Below, one piece after another: positions 24,427-33,843 of a stretch of DNA of 64,000 nucleotides. The stretch is from Vibrio hippocampi (GTDB lineage Bacteria; Pseudomonadota; Gammaproteobacteria; Enterobacterales; Vibrionaceae), in contig NZ_CAKLCM010000003.1 of the NCBI RefSeq assembly GCF_921292975.1, positions 434,001 through 498,000 of the forward strand, in the 5' to 3' direction. The notes beneath the pieces were generated by a model that saw only the letters and a list, made by a program, of their open reading frames with translations, was not told where the DNA came from and searched no databases. The position numbers were made by a program, and so were the translations under genes. Each line of letters starts with the position of its first letter. The first letter of the stretch is position 1.

Positions 24427-26767
24427 ACCGTTTAGGTAAAATCGCCAACGGTGCCAGTAACCAAGCGAAGAAAATGCCACTCAATACGGTTAAGCCGAAA
24501 CTGTGGATAGCGTGGGTATCACTGAGCGCCAACAAACCGAAAGAGAGCATAGTGGTGATAGCGGACAGAGTGACAGCAAGCAGTGTGCTATAGCTTTGTC
24601 GTTTTTCCGCAAAGAATAACGTGTAGTCCACGCCAATACCGACGATTAATATCAGCGCCAGCAAATTAAATAAATTGAGTGTTGAGCCAGTCAAGGCCGT
24701 GATGGCAATACTGGCGACACAGGCGATCACAGAGGGTAGCAGAATCATCAGCGCATGTTTTATTTTATAGCGCAGTGACAGCACGATAAGAATAACCCCC
24801 AGCGCAATGGCTAACAGCTCAAATATTTTGATTCGATACTCCGCAAATAAGCTCGACACTTCTTCAGCTTTATTCAAATAGAAAATATCGCTCTGTTGTT
24901 GAGCAAATTGTTTCATCACCGCGCTGTCGGTGAGATTATTTAATGTGATTGCCGCAGCGATACTGGACGGGTTTGAGTCGCTGTTTAGCTGGCCTAAATA
25001 GAGAAATTGTACCGGCTCAGAGACGGGAGAGGCGATAAAATCCGATAGTGTCATCGGGCTAAAGGTTTGCTCTAGCGTCGGTGCTTGGGTCAAATTAAGC
25101 GATGTCGCTAAACGCTCACCCTGCGTTTGATACAGTGACTGGATCAGTTGATAGTCTTGCAACTGAGTCTCTACCGATTTGATGTACTGCGTTAGCGACT
25201 GATAACCGCGGATCACACCTTGCGCTTGCCATTGGGTCAGTTGAGGCTGTAACGATTCCAGTTTGGTTAACAAGGTTTCATTGTCCGCTGCGGTTACCAG
25301 CAACATCTGTTGCGAGGCATCTTGACCGGTAATCTGCGCGATAAGCTGCTCTTGCTGTTTGATCGATTTTGGCAACGCTTGCAGCTGACGAATATCATCG
25401 TCATAGTGAGTTTGCGTTAACAATACCAGTCCAATCAATAGAACCGTGCCGGGAAGCACGACTCTCACACTCGGCTTTGACCAAAACTGAAACCAAGATT
25501 GCCACAACGTCGTCCCCAACGCTTGATGAGGCTTACTTGCGCGGCGAGCTAATACCGGATACCAACAGACAACCGTGGCGTAGGCGGCGATTAAGCCAAC
25601 AGAAGAGAATACCGCTAGCTGCTGCAAACCCGGGAAAGGGGCGATCAGCATACCGAGATAGCCCACTAAACTGGTGAGCAGACCAAGAGTAATGGCAATA
25701 AAAATGTGCTTTAAGCCAGCTTCACTATTCCAAGATGTTCCGGCGGTTAAGCGTTCAGTCAAATAGTGGAAGGCGTAATCGATTGACACCCCAATCAGAC
25801 TGGCACCAAACACTAAACTGAACAGATGAACCTTACCAAAAACGAGTATCGTCGCGGTCAGTGCCAGAAGTAGACCGACGCCAATGGACAGCAGAGCCAG
25901 CCATAACGGCGTGGCACTGCGGAACACGCTGAGGATCAACAAGATCACCCCAAGCAGAGAGACGACGCCAATGGTACTGATTTCGGATTTGGCGCTCTGC
26001 GTGCCGAAGTCAGCATAAAATACTACGCCAGTATGACTGACGCTGGCTTGAAATTGCTGTTGTAACTGCGTTTCTAGCTCAGAAATAAAAGCCACCGCTT
26101 CTGAGCCTTGGGTACTGTAAGGAGAGGGCGTTAGTTGCGCCATCACCATGATATAGGGTTGTTGGTTAAACTCGCGATAAAGGTAGTCATTTTTTAGCGT
26201 CAAACTTTGCGAGAGTTGATTCACTTGCCCCAAGTATTCACGAAATAATAAGAAAGGGTCGCTATTAAGTTCACTGCCAGTGACGCCAGAGAACGGATTG
26301 TAAACTTGCTGAATCACCGCGGTCACTTGTTGCTCAGGTGCTTGTTGTAAGCGAGTGCGTTGTGCTTCAGTCAGGTTTTGGAACCGATGTTGAAAATAGT
26401 AGCGGCTCCATTGAGCTTGTTTTTCTTGGTCTACCTTACCCGTTACGCCATGAAACCAAGCACTTTGACCCAGTTGAGCGGTGAATTGCTCCGCTGCTGA
26501 GAATAGCTGTTGTTCACTTGGGGCGGTGAGGGCAAACACGACCTTATTACTCAGATTGTCGGCCACGGATTGAAACGCTTGATCAACGATGGGATTTTGC
26601 TGACTTTTCGGCAATAGCTTGAGAATATCGGTTTCAATCGGCGTCACAGCGCCCATCCACTGTTTGATCAACAGAGCGATGCAAAGTAGCACCAAACCAA
26701 GCCAAGTATAGGCTCGAACCGTGATGGAAGGTAAAGGGAGTCGCTTCATCCTAGTCGTTATTCTCAA
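24416..26767 (-). CDS. MMPL/RND-type exporter of the aryl polyene cluster
   Basis: The 783-residue inner-membrane protein has two RND halves, each with one transmembrane helix, a large periplasmic domain and a sterol-sensing-like helical bundle. The bundles begin around LLGVILLILSVFRSATPLW and ALGVILIVLSLRYKIKHALM. GASLIGVSIDYAFHYLTE and LIVGIGVDYTLFFAEKR are the paired MMPL signatures. It probably exports the lipid-linked pigment to the periplasm (apeM by position). The start may be the first ATG or the MKRLPL codon six residues later. Confidence 0.9.
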   Translation of the reverse strand: MRITTRMKRLPLPSITVRAYTWLGLVLLCIALLIKQWMGAVTPIETDILKLLPKSQQNPIVDQAFQSVADNLSNKVVFALTAPSEQQLFSAAEQFTAQLGQSAWFHGVTGKVDQEKQAQWSRYYFQHRFQNLTEAQRTRLQQAPEQQVTAVIQQVYNPFSGVTGSELNSDPFLLFREYLGQVNQLSQSLTLKNDYLYREFNQQPYIMVMAQLTPSPYSTQGSEAVAFISELETQLQQQFQASVSHTGVVFYADFGTQSAKSEISTIGVVSLLGVILLILSVFRSATPLWLALLSIGVGLLLALTATILVFGKVHLFSLVFGASLIGVSIDYAFHYLTERLTAGTSWNSEAGLKHIFIAITLGLLTSLVGYLGMLIAPFPGLQQLAVFSSVGLIAAYATVVCWYPVLARRASKPHQALGTTLWQSWFQFWSKPSVRVVLPGTVLLIGLVLLTQTHYDDDIRQLQALPKSIKQQEQLIAQITGQDASQQMLLVTAADNETLLTKLESLQPQLTQWQAQGVIRGYQSLTQYIKSVETQLQDYQLIQSLYQTQGERLATSLNLTQAPTLEQTFSPMTLSDFIASPVSEPVQFLYLGQLNSDSNPSSIAAAITLNNLTDSAVMKQFAQQQSDIFYLNKAEEVSSLFAEYRIKIFELLAIALGVILIVLSLRYKIKHALMILLPSVIACVASIAITALTGSTLNLFNLLALILIVGIGVDYTLFFAEKRQSYSTLLAVTLSAITTMLSFGLLALSDTHAIHSFGLTVLSGIFFAWLLAPLAILPKRLES

Positions 26768-26818
26768 CAGCTAATGGGGTGAGTAAAACCAGACGTTAAT
26801 ATCTGATTGAGTATGCCA

Positions 26819-27460
26819 TTAAAGTCCAAATTGTTCGCTTTCTTGAGGCGTTAATTGCGCTGGCTCATGGCTTTGCTGGCTAAACAGTATCTCGGTTTTA
26901 TCGCCGCGCAATTCAACCAACGCCAGTCGGTCGATATAGTCACTGCCTGACAACTCAATGCTGGCAAACACCGCATTGAGTGGTGCTTTTATCGGCGTGA
27001 GTTGCAACTGCCATTGACCATTGTCGCTTGTAAACTGCAAGGTAAATTCTTGTTCTAGCGCTGAAGTGTCACCCTGAAAAACCGCAAGAAAGACGCGACT
27101 AAAATAGAAAGCCATTGGATTGGCGTCTGCCGTGACCACTTGCGCCTCTTGGTTAGCAAACCGTTGACGTAGCTTGTCTTGAGTCAGTGTCAGTTGCACA
27201 GAAAAGGGCGTCTGCTGCTGCCACAACAGACCGTACTCTTTACTTAGCAGAAAATTCCCTTCAGACGAAAGCGGCTGCTGGAACATGGCAAGATGGCGCA
27301 GTTGAGTAAAGTCACCCCGAACCACGCTATGTTTTGCCAGTTGCTGCTGCAATGAGTTCAAATCTGACACCTGAGCCCAACTTGGCAGGCTTACCATTAA
27401 TAGGCTCAGTATTGACAGACTCAGCGACAATCTGGTGCATAGGGTGACTAGAATACGCAT
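26819..27460 (-). CDS. LolA-like periplasmic lipid carrier of the aryl polyene cluster
   Basis: From the ATG at 27460 (MRILVTLCTR) there is a signal peptide ending in LPSWAQ. A mature domain of about 185 residues resembles LolA/LolA-like carriers: SVVRGDFTQLRHLAMFQQPL and EGNFLLSKEYGLLWQQQ. It probably shuttles the hydrophobic pigment lipid through the periplasm between the exporter and the outer membrane (apeL by position). The start overlaps the thioesterase stop by one base (TAATG). Confidence 0.88.
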   Translation of the reverse strand: MRILVTLCTRLSLSLSILSLLMVSLPSWAQVSDLNSLQQQLAKHSVVRGDFTQLRHLAMFQQPLSSEGNFLLSKEYGLLWQQQTPFSVQLTLTQDKLRQRFANQEAQVVTADANPMAFYFSRVFLAVFQGDTSALEQEFTLQFTSDNGQWQLQLTPIKAPLNAVFASIELSGSDYIDRLALVELRGDKTEILFSQQSHEPAQLTPQESEQFGL

Positions 27461-27912
27461 TATGGGTTGATACTCCCGTGACGGTGCCAAGTTTCTACCT
27501 TATCAATAAACACTTTAGGCGAAGCAAAACACATGGCTTGATCGGCTACAGAGACCGCAACCTGAGTGGTGTAGGCTTTGCACATGCGTTGACCTGTATC
27601 GGCATCATAGATCACAAAGTCGATACGCAATCGGTTTTCCCATTCGGTCAGTGTGCCGACAATACGGATAGTGTGATTGAACGGGATGGCTTTAACGTAC
27701 TTTACTCGGGTATCAATAATCGGCCACATATAGCCTGAATCATTCATCGCGAGATAACCGTATTCCAATTTATCCATCATGACGCGGCGAACTTCCTCAA
27801 AAAAGCGGAAGTAGTTGCCGTGATAAATGACCCCCATCGGGTCGGCGTCCTGAAACGAGGTAACCAAGGTGACCTCTGCTTGCAATGGAAACGCGACAGC
27901 TTGCTTCTCCAT
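27460..27912 (-). CDS. apeK: Acyl-ACP/CoA thioesterase ApeK (4-hydroxybenzoyl-CoA thioesterase-like)
   Basis: The protein has 150 residues with a hotdog fold. DADPMGVIYHGNYFRFFEEVRR carries the catalytic Asp of the 4HBT/YbgC type. It should hydrolyse thioesters, releasing or editing acyl chains of the polyene synthase. The start at 27912 overlaps the ammonia-lyase stop (TAATG); the longer frame upstream lies wholly inside that gene. Confidence 0.88.
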   Translation of the reverse strand: MEKQAVAFPLQAEVTLVTSFQDADPMGVIYHGNYFRFFEEVRRVMMDKLEYGYLAMNDSGYMWPIIDTRVKYVKAIPFNHTIRIVGTLTEWENRLRIDFVIYDADTGQRMCKAYTTQVAVSVADQAMCFASPKVFIDKVETWHRHGSINP

Positions 27913-29465
27913 TAAGCCTCCGGATAAAGCGCCCAATGACGCGTTTGAATTCGTTGCATAAAGTGGCGCAGGTCATGCTCTAGTGGGCGGTCTTCTGACA
28001 CAAATTCAAACTCACTCAGCACTGCCTCACGGATAGACTTTAGATTGTCACTCATATGGTGTTCATCGAGTTCGTTATGTCGGCGACGTATCTCAATCGC
28101 TTGAATACTAGCCAGCAGCGATGCGGATGCTACCTGTTCGGTTAGCTCCAATACACGTAAACAGTCGCGGGCGGCAATGGTGCCCATGCTCACTTTATCT
28201 TGGTTGTGACATTCGGTCGAGCGAGAGAACACGCTGGCAGGCATGGTGTGTTTCAGCGCTTCTGCTGTCCACGCTGAAATGCCAATCTGTACCGCTTTAA
28301 AGCCGTGGTTGATCGGTTTACGCTCACCTTCTGCACCAGTGAGGTTAAACGGCAATCCGTTGTTAAACTTGTAGTCCATCAGCTGTGCCATCTGACGGTC
28401 TAATAGATCCGCAAGGTTAGCAATACCGGTTTTTAAGGTATCCATTGCCATGGCGATATGACCACCGTAGAAGTGTCCACCATGCAATACGCGTTCGTTG
28501 TCACCATCAATGATTGGGTTATCGTTGGCACTGTTTAGTTCGTTTTCGATCAACTGACGCAGCCAAGGCAGCGAGTCTTGCACCACACCAATGACATGCG
28601 GAGCACAGCGCAATGAGTAGCGATCTTGTAATCGGTCACTGTTACGCGGTGGACGTTCTGCATTGAGATCGTGACGCAGCCAAGCGGCAATCTGTTGTTG
28701 ACCCGGATGAGGTTTCACGGCAAACAGCGCTTCATCGAAGTGGAAGTCGTTGCCTTGCATCCCAACAGACACGAGCGCCGTGATCTTGGTGGTTAATTGA
28801 GCCAAATACTCAGCGCGTTTATAGGCTAAACAAGCCAGTGCAGTCATGACCGAAGTGCCGTTCATCAGCGCTAAACCTTCTTTTGGCTTAAGCTGAATCG
28901 GTTTAATACCGAGTTGAGCAAACACCTCAGCCGTCGGGCGAACCTCACCTTTATAGATAACATCGCGCTCACCAATCAGCGCCGCTGCTAGATAAGAAAG
29001 TGGCGTCAAATCGCCACTGGCACCTACAGAGCCTTCTTGTGGAATACGCGGCGCAATATCTTGATTGATCAGGGTAACGATTTGGTTCAACAGATCGTGA
29101 GTCACACCCGATACACCTTGCGCTAGTGAGCATAGACGCGTGGCTAATACTGCACGCGCCTGTTCATGATTCAGTACTTCACCCAGACCACAACCGTGGA
29201 AACGGGTGAGATGAAGTGGTAGCTCATCGACCAAGCTTGGCGGGATCGCCACGGTGCAAGAGTCTCCGTAGCCAGTGGTGACACCATAAATCACGCCTTC
29301 TTCTTTAAGCAGACGCTCAAGGAACGCGACGCCACGGTCGATCTTGGCAATAAAGTCCGGCGATGAGTTGAGGTTGGCGTTAGCACCTTGTGCAATAGCA
29401 ACGATCTGTTCAATCGTTAATCGGTCTGCGCCAAAAGTTATACAGTTATTTTTTTGTTGGTTCAT
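27912..29465 (-). CDS. MIO-type aromatic amino acid ammonia-lyase (HAL/PAL/TAL family)
   Basis: This enzyme removes ammonia from an aromatic amino acid, probably tyrosine or phenylalanine, to give the aryl starter (coumarate- or cinnamate-like) of the polyene. The MIO cofactor forms from the A-S-G in GSVGASGDLTPLSYLAA. Other family landmarks are GVTTGYGDS and SANDNPIIDGDN. At the substrate-selecting position I read RFHGCGLGE, where histidine ammonia-lyases have S-H and a tyrosine lyase has H-L, so this pair is atypical. The position between ApeJ and ApeK genes argues against histidine catabolism. The ATG at 29465 is preferred; a GTG at 29477 is possible. Confidence 0.9.
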   Translation of the reverse strand: MNQQKNNCITFGADRLTIEQIVAIAQGANANLNSSPDFIAKIDRGVAFLERLLKEEGVIYGVTTGYGDSCTVAIPPSLVDELPLHLTRFHGCGLGEVLNHEQARAVLATRLCSLAQGVSGVTHDLLNQIVTLINQDIAPRIPQEGSVGASGDLTPLSYLAAALIGERDVIYKGEVRPTAEVFAQLGIKPIQLKPKEGLALMNGTSVMTALACLAYKRAEYLAQLTTKITALVSVGMQGNDFHFDEALFAVKPHPGQQQIAAWLRHDLNAERPPRNSDRLQDRYSLRCAPHVIGVVQDSLPWLRQLIENELNSANDNPIIDGDNERVLHGGHFYGGHIAMAMDTLKTGIANLADLLDRQMAQLMDYKFNNGLPFNLTGAEGERKPINHGFKAVQIGISAWTAEALKHTMPASVFSRSTECHNQDKVSMGTIAARDCLRVLELTEQVASASLLASIQAIEIRRRHNELDEHHMSDNLKSIREAVLSEFEFVSEDRPLEHDLRHFMQRIQTRHWALYPEA

Positions 29466-31194
29466 CGCTTTGATCACTTAAGGTCCAAAAATTGAAAAAG
29501 TTATACCACTGAAGCGGGGCTTTCAGGGTGAAATATTCGAGTCGTTGCGCATAATGGTCGACGACCGATTGCAGCGCTTGTTGACGAGTTTTTCGAGGCA
29601 GCGTCACTTTATCGCAAAACGGTTCAAAGTGGACGTCAAAATGCGCTTGCTCGCTGCTGTCGTCGCGCAATCCAAAAAGAAGATAAACCGGCGCTTCCAG
29701 TACCGATGCCAACATAAATGGACCGGTTGGAAACGGAGCGGGTTTACCTAAAAAGTCGCTATATATCGAGCGAGTTTCTTGAGTGGTGGAGGTGCGGTCA
29801 CCAACAATCACCACCCATTCCCCTTGCTCAATTTTTTGTTGCAGCATAATGGCAGTGTCAGGTCCCATGGAGCTGACTTGGATAAGATTGAGTTCAGAGT
29901 CAGGATTGACCGCCTTCATCACCGAATTAAAGCGTTCGGCGTGTTCGGTAAACACCAGCGCGTTGATCTTGACACTGCTGTAGTGTTTGCTCAATGCGCG
30001 GCATAGTTCTAGGTTGCCGAGATGCGAACCAAGAATCAAAACCCCTTGGTCTTGCGCTAGGATCTGGTCAACATGCTGCTGCCCATGAATGGTGAGATTA
30101 TCAAAACTGAAATCGCCACTCCAAGCCGCGAGTTTGTCGAGCATGGTGCGACCAAAAGATAGCAAATGCTGATAGCTATCAAGCGGTTGAGGCAGTTCAA
30201 TCTGTTGCTGCTTTGCATGACTTTGTAGCTGTTGCAAGTAAAGCTCAGAGGCTGCTCGGGACTGTTTACCCGTCATATGGTAATAGCGAATCACCAATCT
30301 AAGTATGTAATCAAATGCCTTACGACCAAACAGTTTATAGATGGTCAATAGGCACTTGATGCCGATAATCGTGCCTTGTTCGCTTCGCTTTGACCAGTGT
30401 GTGCTAGTCGTGTTTTGCGTTGCCGAACCTTGTGTTGCCGTATCTTGTGAACTCGCGGGTGGTCGTTTACGAGCCAGTAGCGCAGGAATTCGAGGCAGCA
30501 TGCCAAAAAACAGCCGCGTATGCATCCAACTGATTTTCAGGTTATCCCACAGCGCATCGAAGTGAGAAATGCCCCCTTCCGGATAGATGACTCGAGTTTC
30601 AACGAAGTCGATATCGACCCCTTGCCAATACATACGAACCAAGATCTCGATATCGAAATCCATACGACGACCAATTTGATACTTATCGAGTGTCACGACG
30701 GTTTGCTTGACCGGGTAGGCGCGGAAACCACACATGCTGTCTTTAATTGAAAAAGAAAGGGTTTCAATCCAGACCCAAATGTGGGTTGCGTAGCGACCAT
30801 AAAGGCGAGATTTCGGTACGCTGTCATCATAGATCGGTTGCCCAGAAATAAGACGCTCTGGATGATGTTGTGACGCCTGCATGAGCTTGGGTAGCGCATC
30901 AATATCATGTTGACCATCGGCATCGATCTGAATCACATGGCTATAGCCCAATGTCTGCGCTTGACGGATCCCTGCCATCACAGCGCCACCTTTACCTTGG
31001 TTTTGATCCAGACGCACCAATTCCACATTGCTTTGTTCTGCCAGAGACGCCAGTACTTGTTGGGTGGGCAAATCGCTACCATCATCAACAAGAATAAAGG
31101 GCAATTCAAACGGTTGCAGAGAGGCGATCACGTCAGCCACTGTGCTGCCGTGGTTGTAGCATGGAATCAAAAAACAGGCTTGGTAGTTACTCAC
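29446..31194 (-). CDS. apeJ: Fused glycosyltransferase-2 / LpxL-like acyltransferase ApeJ
   Basis: Two domains are joined in 582 residues. The first (about 1-245) is a GT2: CYNHGSTVADVIASL, ILVDDGSDLPTQQVL and the DXD-like VIQIDADGQHD. The second (about 295-575) is an LPLAT/LpxL-type acyltransferase with the H-x4-E motif in LILGSHLGNLELCRAL. The enzyme probably glycosylates and/or acylates the polyene's lipid anchor. The inter-domain linker contains three five-residue repeats (SSQDT, ATQGS, ATQNT). The end overlaps the ammonia-lyase start by 20 bases. Confidence 0.92.
   Translation of the reverse strand: MSNYQACFLIPCYNHGSTVADVIASLQPFELPFILVDDGSDLPTQQVLASLAEQSNVELVRLDQNQGKGGAVMAGIRQAQTLGYSHVIQIDADGQHDIDALPKLMQASQHHPERLISGQPIYDDSVPKSRLYGRYATHIWVWIETLSFSIKDSMCGFRAYPVKQTVVTLDKYQIGRRMDFDIEILVRMYWQGVDIDFVETRVIYPEGGISHFDALWDNLKISWMHTRLFFGMLPRIPALLARKRPPASSQDTATQGSATQNTTSTHWSKRSEQGTIIGIKCLLTIYKLFGRKAFDYILRLVIRYYHMTGKQSRAASELYLQQLQSHAKQQQIELPQPLDSYQHLLSFGRTMLDKLAAWSGDFSFDNLTIHGQQHVDQILAQDQGVLILGSHLGNLELCRALSKHYSSVKINALVFTEHAERFNSVMKAVNPDSELNLIQVSSMGPDTAIMLQQKIEQGEWVVIVGDRTSTTQETRSIYSDFLGKPAPFPTGPFMLASVLEAPVYLLFGLRDDSSEQAHFDVHFEPFCDKVTLPRKTRQQALQSVVDHYAQRLEYFTLKAPLQWYNFFNFWTLSDQSDEPTKK
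30409..30453 (-). repeat. 15-bp in-frame repeats in the ApeJ inter-domain linker
   Basis: Three 15-bp units encode SSQDT, ATQGS and ATQNT between the glycosyltransferase and acyltransferase domains. A Ser/Thr/Gln linker of this kind fits a flexible hinge. Confidence 0.8.
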
Positions 31195-31198
31195 GTCG

Positions 31199-31573
31199 CT
31201 ATTCCTCTGCGTCTGGCTGAGCGAGTTTCATTTTTCCAGAGGCATGAACGGCAAGGCGCTCACCATCCATCGACGTATATTTGAACGCTAATTTCTGTTT
31301 GTCCTCATCCCAAGTCAAGCTCAGTGTCACTTCAGCATCTGGCAGGATCGGTTCTTGGAACTTGATCACCTCCATACCTTTAAATGCGCTGGGGGTATTG
31401 AGATATTGGCGGGCGTAAAACACCGCCCAATCGACTTGAGCGACGCCAGGAAGCAATTTAAATTGATCAAAGTGACCTTGGAAATAGAGAATGTCACCAT
31501 CGACCCGCAACTCAAGCTCAGCATGGTTGTCTTGCACGGTGTGGCGAATAAGAGTCGGTTTACGTTTATCCAT
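31199..31573 (-). CDS. apeI: 3-hydroxyacyl-ACP dehydratase ApeI (hotdog fold)
   Basis: A 124-residue hotdog protein with the segment LYFQGHFDQFKLLPGVAQVDWAVFYARQYL, in which GHF and PGV carry the FabZ-like active-site residues. ApeI is the partner of ApeP in the heterodimeric dehydratase that makes the conjugated double bonds. It follows the AMP-ligase by 5 bp and precedes ApeJ by 4 bp. Confidence 0.9.
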   Translation of the reverse strand: MDKRKPTLIRHTVQDNHAELELRVDGDILYFQGHFDQFKLLPGVAQVDWAVFYARQYLNTPSAFKGMEVIKFQEPILPDAEVTLSLTWDEDKQKLAFKYTSMDGERLAVHASGKMKLAQPDAEE

Positions 31574-31578
31574 ATCTA

Positions 31579-32982
31579 TTATTGGCCCTTAAAAAGAGAT
31601 TCAATCATCGCCAATTGACGTTTACCTTGGCTATTGAGAGGAATCGCATCTAAGATGCGAATACGCCGAGGGATCGCAATAGGCTCAAGCCACTGCCGCA
31701 GTTGTGCGCGAAGTTGTAGCCAAAATTGGCTTTTACCTATCTCATCGAGGTGCTGTTGACCTTGAGGTGTCATGACGAGCACGGCGACTAAAGCGAGGCG
31801 AGTGCCTTGTTCCATCGTCACTACCGCTGATTCGGCAATCCAATCAAGCTGCTCTAATCGCTTTTCGACTTCAACCAGAGAAATGCGCTTTTCTTCGATT
31901 TTCACGACTCGGTCGGTGCGACCTTGCAGTTCGAAGTGATGCTCATCATGAAAGTGGCACTGATCGGCGGTTTGATACCACTGGTCACCATTGATGTGCT
32001 CTGCTTTTAGTCGCAAGCAGTTTTCACCGTTTAGCACCGCTGCCACCGTCGGGAACAGCGTCCAAAGCTCGCTGGCAGTATGTTGACTGCGATAGGCGAT
32101 ACCGCCTGTTTCGGTACTGCCAAACACTTCAATCGGCAGTTGTCCGAATATTTTGAAAGCGTGGTTGGCGGCAACGTTATGCAACGGACCGCCGGAAGAA
32201 AAGATCGCTCCCATCGGGCGTGAGCTGTGTTCTTCACTCAGGCGTTTTAATAGCGCAGGGCTGCTGATAAGGACGGTATCCTTATTGGCATTGGCGACAA
32301 CTTGCTCAGGAAATTCAAGATTTTTGCTATAAAAAGGGCGTCCGGTACAGAGCGGCCAAAGCAGTCTGAACAGCAAGCCATAGATATGCTGGTGCGAAAC
32401 CGTACTGTGGATCTGGGCTTGGGCAATTTTCTCGCCCCAAAGAGATTCCAGTATCTGTACCTCAGCATCGAGTTGATGCAGGCTTTTCACAATGGCTTTC
32501 GGCTTGCCACTTGAACCCGAGGTAAATAGGGTCAAACTGATGCTCTTTGGCTCAAGTGTTGGCCATGTTTTTGTGACAGCTGTTTTATTGACGGCGGTAT
32601 CCGTCAATAGAGACAGCGTTAAAGCTTGTGTTGCCACCGTGAGTTTATCGGTTGCAATGGCATCATCATGGAGCAGGAGATCAAACTCTTGTTGTAGCTC
32701 GTTAATGGCTTCGGGTTGATAGTTACCGGGCAAAACCAACTGCTTACCGCTATAACAGCAGGCAAGAAATGCCACAGAAAACCGGTAGCTATCGGCAAAA
32801 CAGAGAGCGACACGCTGAGCGGTGGATTTGTCGAGTTGTTCACAAACAAACAATACATCCGCTTGCAGTGCTTGCCATGTGTAGTTTTTATCAGACTCAA
32901 ACGCCACCAAGGTTTCTGGTCGGCGTTGTGAATTGAGCAAATCAGCCAGAGAGCTGAATCGAGGATGAGTCACACTGTTCAC
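31579..32982 (-). CDS. apeH: Acyl/aryl-ACP ligase ApeH (AMP-binding family)
   Basis: This adenylate-forming ligase should activate the aryl starter acid and load it on an ACP. The P-loop motif is LTLFTSGSSGKPKAIVKS. The acceptor motifs are FGSTETGGIAYRS, GRTDRVVKIEEKRISLVEVE and the catalytic Lys in LNSQGKRQLAM. I use the GTG at 32982 (VNSVTHPRF), which overlaps the previous stop by four bases and gives 467 residues. The longer frame from 33045 lies inside the upstream gene. A five-residue near-repeat (TDTAV, NKTAV) sits around residue 145. Confidence 0.85.
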   Translation of the reverse strand: MNSVTHPRFSSLADLLNSQRRPETLVAFESDKNYTWQALQADVLFVCEQLDKSTAQRVALCFADSYRFSVAFLACCYSGKQLVLPGNYQPEAINELQQEFDLLLHDDAIATDKLTVATQALTLSLLTDTAVNKTAVTKTWPTLEPKSISLTLFTSGSSGKPKAIVKSLHQLDAEVQILESLWGEKIAQAQIHSTVSHQHIYGLLFRLLWPLCTGRPFYSKNLEFPEQVVANANKDTVLISSPALLKRLSEEHSSRPMGAIFSSGGPLHNVAANHAFKIFGQLPIEVFGSTETGGIAYRSQHTASELWTLFPTVAAVLNGENCLRLKAEHINGDQWYQTADQCHFHDEHHFELQGRTDRVVKIEEKRISLVEVEKRLEQLDWIAESAVVTMEQGTRLALVAVLVMTPQGQQHLDEIGKSQFWLQLRAQLRQWLEPIAIPRRIRILDAIPLNSQGKRQLAMIESLFKGQ

Positions 32983-33569
32983 CTTGCTTTTTGCTTGTCG
33001 TCGCAAGCTTGATGTTTTTTCTGTACCACTTGACGAATCAGCCATTCCACCACAAACAGAGTGCCAGCACCGAGGTATCCAATTAAGCCGTTATAGAGCG
33101 TCCATACTTCTAGAGATTGAAAACAGCTATAGAAGGCAATAGCGCCGTTAACAATAAAAAACAGACACCAAACTTGGGTCACCTTGCGAGTGTAGCGAAC
33201 CCCGGACGGAGCTAAGTCGGGTTGTTGTAACCGAGCCAAACGTTCAATGATGCTCTGCTTTTGCCATAAACTTGCCGCAAAAACCATTAGCATGCAGGCA
33301 TTTACCACGACGGGGTAGAACAGCATTAAACGATATTGCTTTAGCAGTAGATCGAGAGCGACCAGAGACACGCCGATAATGGCGCTTACCCCTGCGAAAT
33401 ACTTGAGCTGCGCCACTTTGCTCTGACGAGCAAATATCAATCTTAGTAGTAGGGCACCAATCAGAACCCCACCAATGATATTTAAACCGTATTGCTCGAT
33501 GCCTAAGTAGATAACAAAGGGATACACAGCTAAGACAAGCGCCGAGAGCGCTGTCAAAAGCTTACGCAT
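32979..33569 (-). CDS. Inner-membrane protein of the aryl polyene cluster (COG4648-like)
   Basis: A 196-residue protein with about five to six transmembrane segments, starting ALSALVLAVYPFVIYLGIEQYG and including GVLIGALLLRLIFA and YVGAIA-like hydrophobic runs later. It matches the predicted membrane protein found between ACP and ligase genes in aryl polyene loci (apeG by position). No catalytic motif is visible and its role is unknown. Its start overlaps the ACP stop by one base. Confidence 0.82.
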   Translation of the reverse strand: MRKLLTALSALVLAVYPFVIYLGIEQYGLNIIGGVLIGALLLRLIFARQSKVAQLKYFAGVSAIIGVSLVALDLLLKQYRLMLFYPVVVNACMLMVFAASLWQKQSIIERLARLQQPDLAPSGVRYTRKVTQVWCLFFIVNGAIAFYSCFQSLEVWTLYNGLIGYLGAGTLFVVEWLIRQVVQKKHQACDDKQKAR

Positions 33570-33826
33570 TAGGATTCCTTGAGTAGCTCAGTGACCGCTT
33601 CAACTACGTCATCAACGGTGCGTACAGCGCTAAACTCATCAGGTTTGATTTTTTTACCTGTGACATTTTGCAGGTGAACCACAAGGTCAACGGCATCAAT
33701 GCTATCAAGGTCAAGATCTTGATAAAGGTGAGCATCCGGCTGAATGTCTTCAACGTCGATTTCAAAGAGTTCTACCAAGGCGTCTTTGACTTGGTTAAAT
33801 ACTTGTTCTTTGGTTACTTCAGTCAT
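33569..33826 (-). CDS. apeF: Acyl carrier protein ApeF
   Basis: An 85-residue acidic ACP with the phosphopantetheine Ser in DLDLDSIDAVDLVVHLQ near residue 41. It carries growing acyl chains for the polyene ketosynthases. A second ACP gene is just upstream. No phosphopantetheinyl transferase gene is seen in this window, so the host enzyme must prime both carriers. Confidence 0.92.
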   Translation of the reverse strand: MTEVTKEQVFNQVKDALVELFEIDVEDIQPDAHLYQDLDLDSIDAVDLVVHLQNVTGKKIKPDEFSAVRTVDDVVEAVTELLKES

Positions 33827-33843
33827 CTTATTGTTCCTATCAA

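Noticed and set aside
27912-29465. Histidine ammonia-lyase of histidine catabolism (hutH)
   Set aside because: It lies inside the aryl polyene operon, no other hut gene is present, and the selectivity residues are not those of HutH.
32983-33045. Longer N-terminus of the ApeH ligase
   Set aside because: The extension lies wholly inside the upstream membrane protein gene and is not typical of the family; the GTG at 32982 gives a normal four-base overlap.
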